A stretch of 64,000 bases of DNA from Nocardioides oceani (lineage in GTDB: Bacteria > Actinomycetota > Actinomycetes > Propionibacteriales > Nocardioidaceae). How positions within the stretch are numbered: the first letter of the stretch is position 1; each line of letters begins with the position of its first letter. Made by a program: the position numbers and the translations under genes. The stretch covers positions 62,001 through 126,000 of the forward strand of contig NZ_JAUHJQ010000006.1 of the NCBI RefSeq assembly GCF_030412965.1, in the 5' to 3' direction. The notes beneath the pieces are model-generated. The model had not been told where the DNA came from. It was given only the letters and a program-made list of their open reading frames with translations, and searched no databases. Below are positions 62,993 to 64,000 of the stretch, piece by piece.

Positions 62993-64000
62993 TGCGGGAG
63001 TACCTCCTCGTCTTCCTGGTCGCCGCGACGGTGACCTACCTGCTCACCGTCGTGGCCCGGGAGATCGCGATCCGCACCGGCGCGGTGGCGGCGGTCCGGG
63101 ACCGGGACGTGCACGACGAGCCGATCCCCTACCTCGGCGGGCTCGCCATGCTCGGCGGTCTCGTCGCGGCGTACCTCGTGGCGCGCGAGCTGCCGTTCCT
63201 CTCCCTCAGCGGGCCCTTCGTCTTCCGCGACGCCGGCATCGTGCTCATCGCGGGCGCGCTCATCTGTGCCGTCGGGGTGCTCGACGACATCTTCGAGCTC
63301 GACGCGCTCACCAAGCTCGGCGGCCAGGTGCTGGCGGCGGGCTTCCTCATCGCCTTCGGGATCCAGTACGTCTTCTTCCCGCTGACCAACGGCGAGGTCT
63401 TCGCGATGGAGGCCTCGCAGGCGGCGCTGCTGACCGGGTTCGTGGTGGTCGCGACGGTCAACGCCGTGAACTTCGTCGACGGGCTCGACGGCCTGGCCGC
63501 CGGCGTCGTCGGCATCGGTGCGATCGCGTTCTTCGTCTTCTGCTACCAGCTGACCCGGCTCAACGACGCCCCGCGCGCCACCACCGCCGCGCTCCTCAGC
63601 GTCGCGCTGGCCGGCGTGTGCGTGGGCTTCCTCGTCCACAACTTCCACCCCGCCCGGCTGTTCATGGGCGACTCCGGCTCGATGCTCATCGGGCTGGTGC
63701 TCTCGGCCAGCGCGGTGACCCTGACCGGTCAGTTCTCCGGCACCGAGATCGCCCAGGGCGGCGCCGGGTCGCAGGCCAGCCTGGTGCCGACGCTGCTCCC
63801 GGTCCTGCTCCCGGTCTCGATCCTCGTGGTGCCGCTGCTGGACCTGGTGATGGCGGTCGTGCGCCGCACGCGCGCCGGCCGCTCGCCGTTCGCGCCGGAC
63901 AAGCAGCACCTGCACCACCGGCTGCTCGAGATCGGGCACTCCCAGCGCCGGGCGGTGCTGATCATGTGGCTGTGGGCGGGGCTCATCGCCTTCGCGACCG
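62992..64000 (+). CDS. wecA: Polyprenyl-phosphate GlcNAc-1-phosphate transferase (WecA/Rfe), 3' end outside window
   Basis: 336 residues visible of a multi-pass membrane enzyme of the MraY/WecA family, which loads GlcNAc-1-phosphate on decaprenyl phosphate for wall polymer synthesis. Motifs: [20 protein letters not shown] (Asp-Asp), [26 protein letters not shown] and the sugar-binding [16 protein letters not shown] start overlaps the upstream stop (TAGTG). About 10 hydrophobic segments. The same gene order (prmC, sua5, rfe) precedes the atp operon in mycobacteria. Confidence 0.93.
   Translation, partial: MREYLLVFLVAATVTYLLTVVAREIAIRTGAVAAVRDRDVHDEPIPYLGGLAMLGGLVAAYLVARELPFLSLSGPFVFRDAGIVLIAGALICAVGVLDDIFELDALTKLGGQVLAAGFLIAFGIQYVFFPLTNGEVFAMEASQAALLTGFVVVATVNAVNFVDGLDGLAAGVVGIGAIAFFVFCYQLTRLNDAPRATTAALLSVALAGVCVGFLVHNFHPARLFMGDSGSMLIGLVLSASAVTLTGQFSGTEIAQGGAGSQASLVPTLLPVLLPVSILVVPLLDLVMAVVRRTRAGRSPFAPDKQHLHHRLLEIGHSQRRAVLIMWLWAGLIAFAT

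Overview
The window is strongly GC-rich and comes from a high-GC actinobacterium, most likely a member of the Nocardioidaceae (Nocardioides-like). The evidence is a WhiB regulator, a SigR/RsrA redox switch of the mycothiol-linked type, a fused E2-E1 2-oxoglutarate decarboxylase (Kgd), an Ni-superoxide dismutase with its protease, the 24-residue ribosomal protein bL37, DUF6104, and many starts that look leaderless. No phage, insertion sequence, CRISPR array or plasmid function is visible. The genus is an inference from family content, not from a search.

Layout. 1-7430 is a lipid or acid catabolism block: a cut-off aldehyde dehydrogenase, a TetR regulator, two adjacent acyl-CoA dehydrogenases, an acyl-CoA ligase and a short-chain dehydrogenase, with two different palindromic operators. 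A five-unit array of a 102-bp hairpin repeat separates the first two genes. 7490-19908 holds small membrane, envelope and stress genes: a Cys-rich copper-bundle protein, a collagen-like surface protein, a secreted metalloprotease, a MerR-DICT regulator upstream of an oxidoreductase operon, a CBS protein, hisN, and a diiron protein. 19925-33919 is a regulatory core: rsgA-aroA, an SRAP peptidase, sigR-rsrA, bL37, a TPP-enzyme operon, a PdtaS-like kinase, whiB1, an rsbW-sigF pair and sodN/sodX. Much of it has the same gene content as the Mycobacterium tuberculosis sigH-whiB1 neighbourhood as I remember it. 34010-41413 holds malic enzyme, two oxidoreductases, a TetR-controlled membrane desaturase with its ferredoxin-type reductase, and a second, inverted copy of the hairpin repeat family.

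41501-47013 carries kgd and a lipoprotein-LCP pair. 47124-48978 carries a large secreted protein and tRNA-Arg(CCG). From 49066 to the end runs a conserved housekeeping series: argS-lysA-hom-thrC-thrB-rho, an inserted two-component system, then rpmE-prfA-prmC-tsaC/sua5-wecA. The window ends inside wecA. In related genomes the ATP synthase operon follows.

The most notable signals are regulatory or repetitive rather than a new enzyme cluster. They are: the two-locus hairpin repeat family; a 74-bp near-perfect palindrome between rsrA and bL37; a SigR-type promoter placed to make a longer SigR isoform; a SigF-type promoter embedded in the sodN terminator hairpin; a CRP-like site before whiB1; an array of TGACAG half-sites; and a consistent TANNNT box 6-8 nt before at least eleven start codons, which fixes several starts. 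I found no wholly new system that I can defend.
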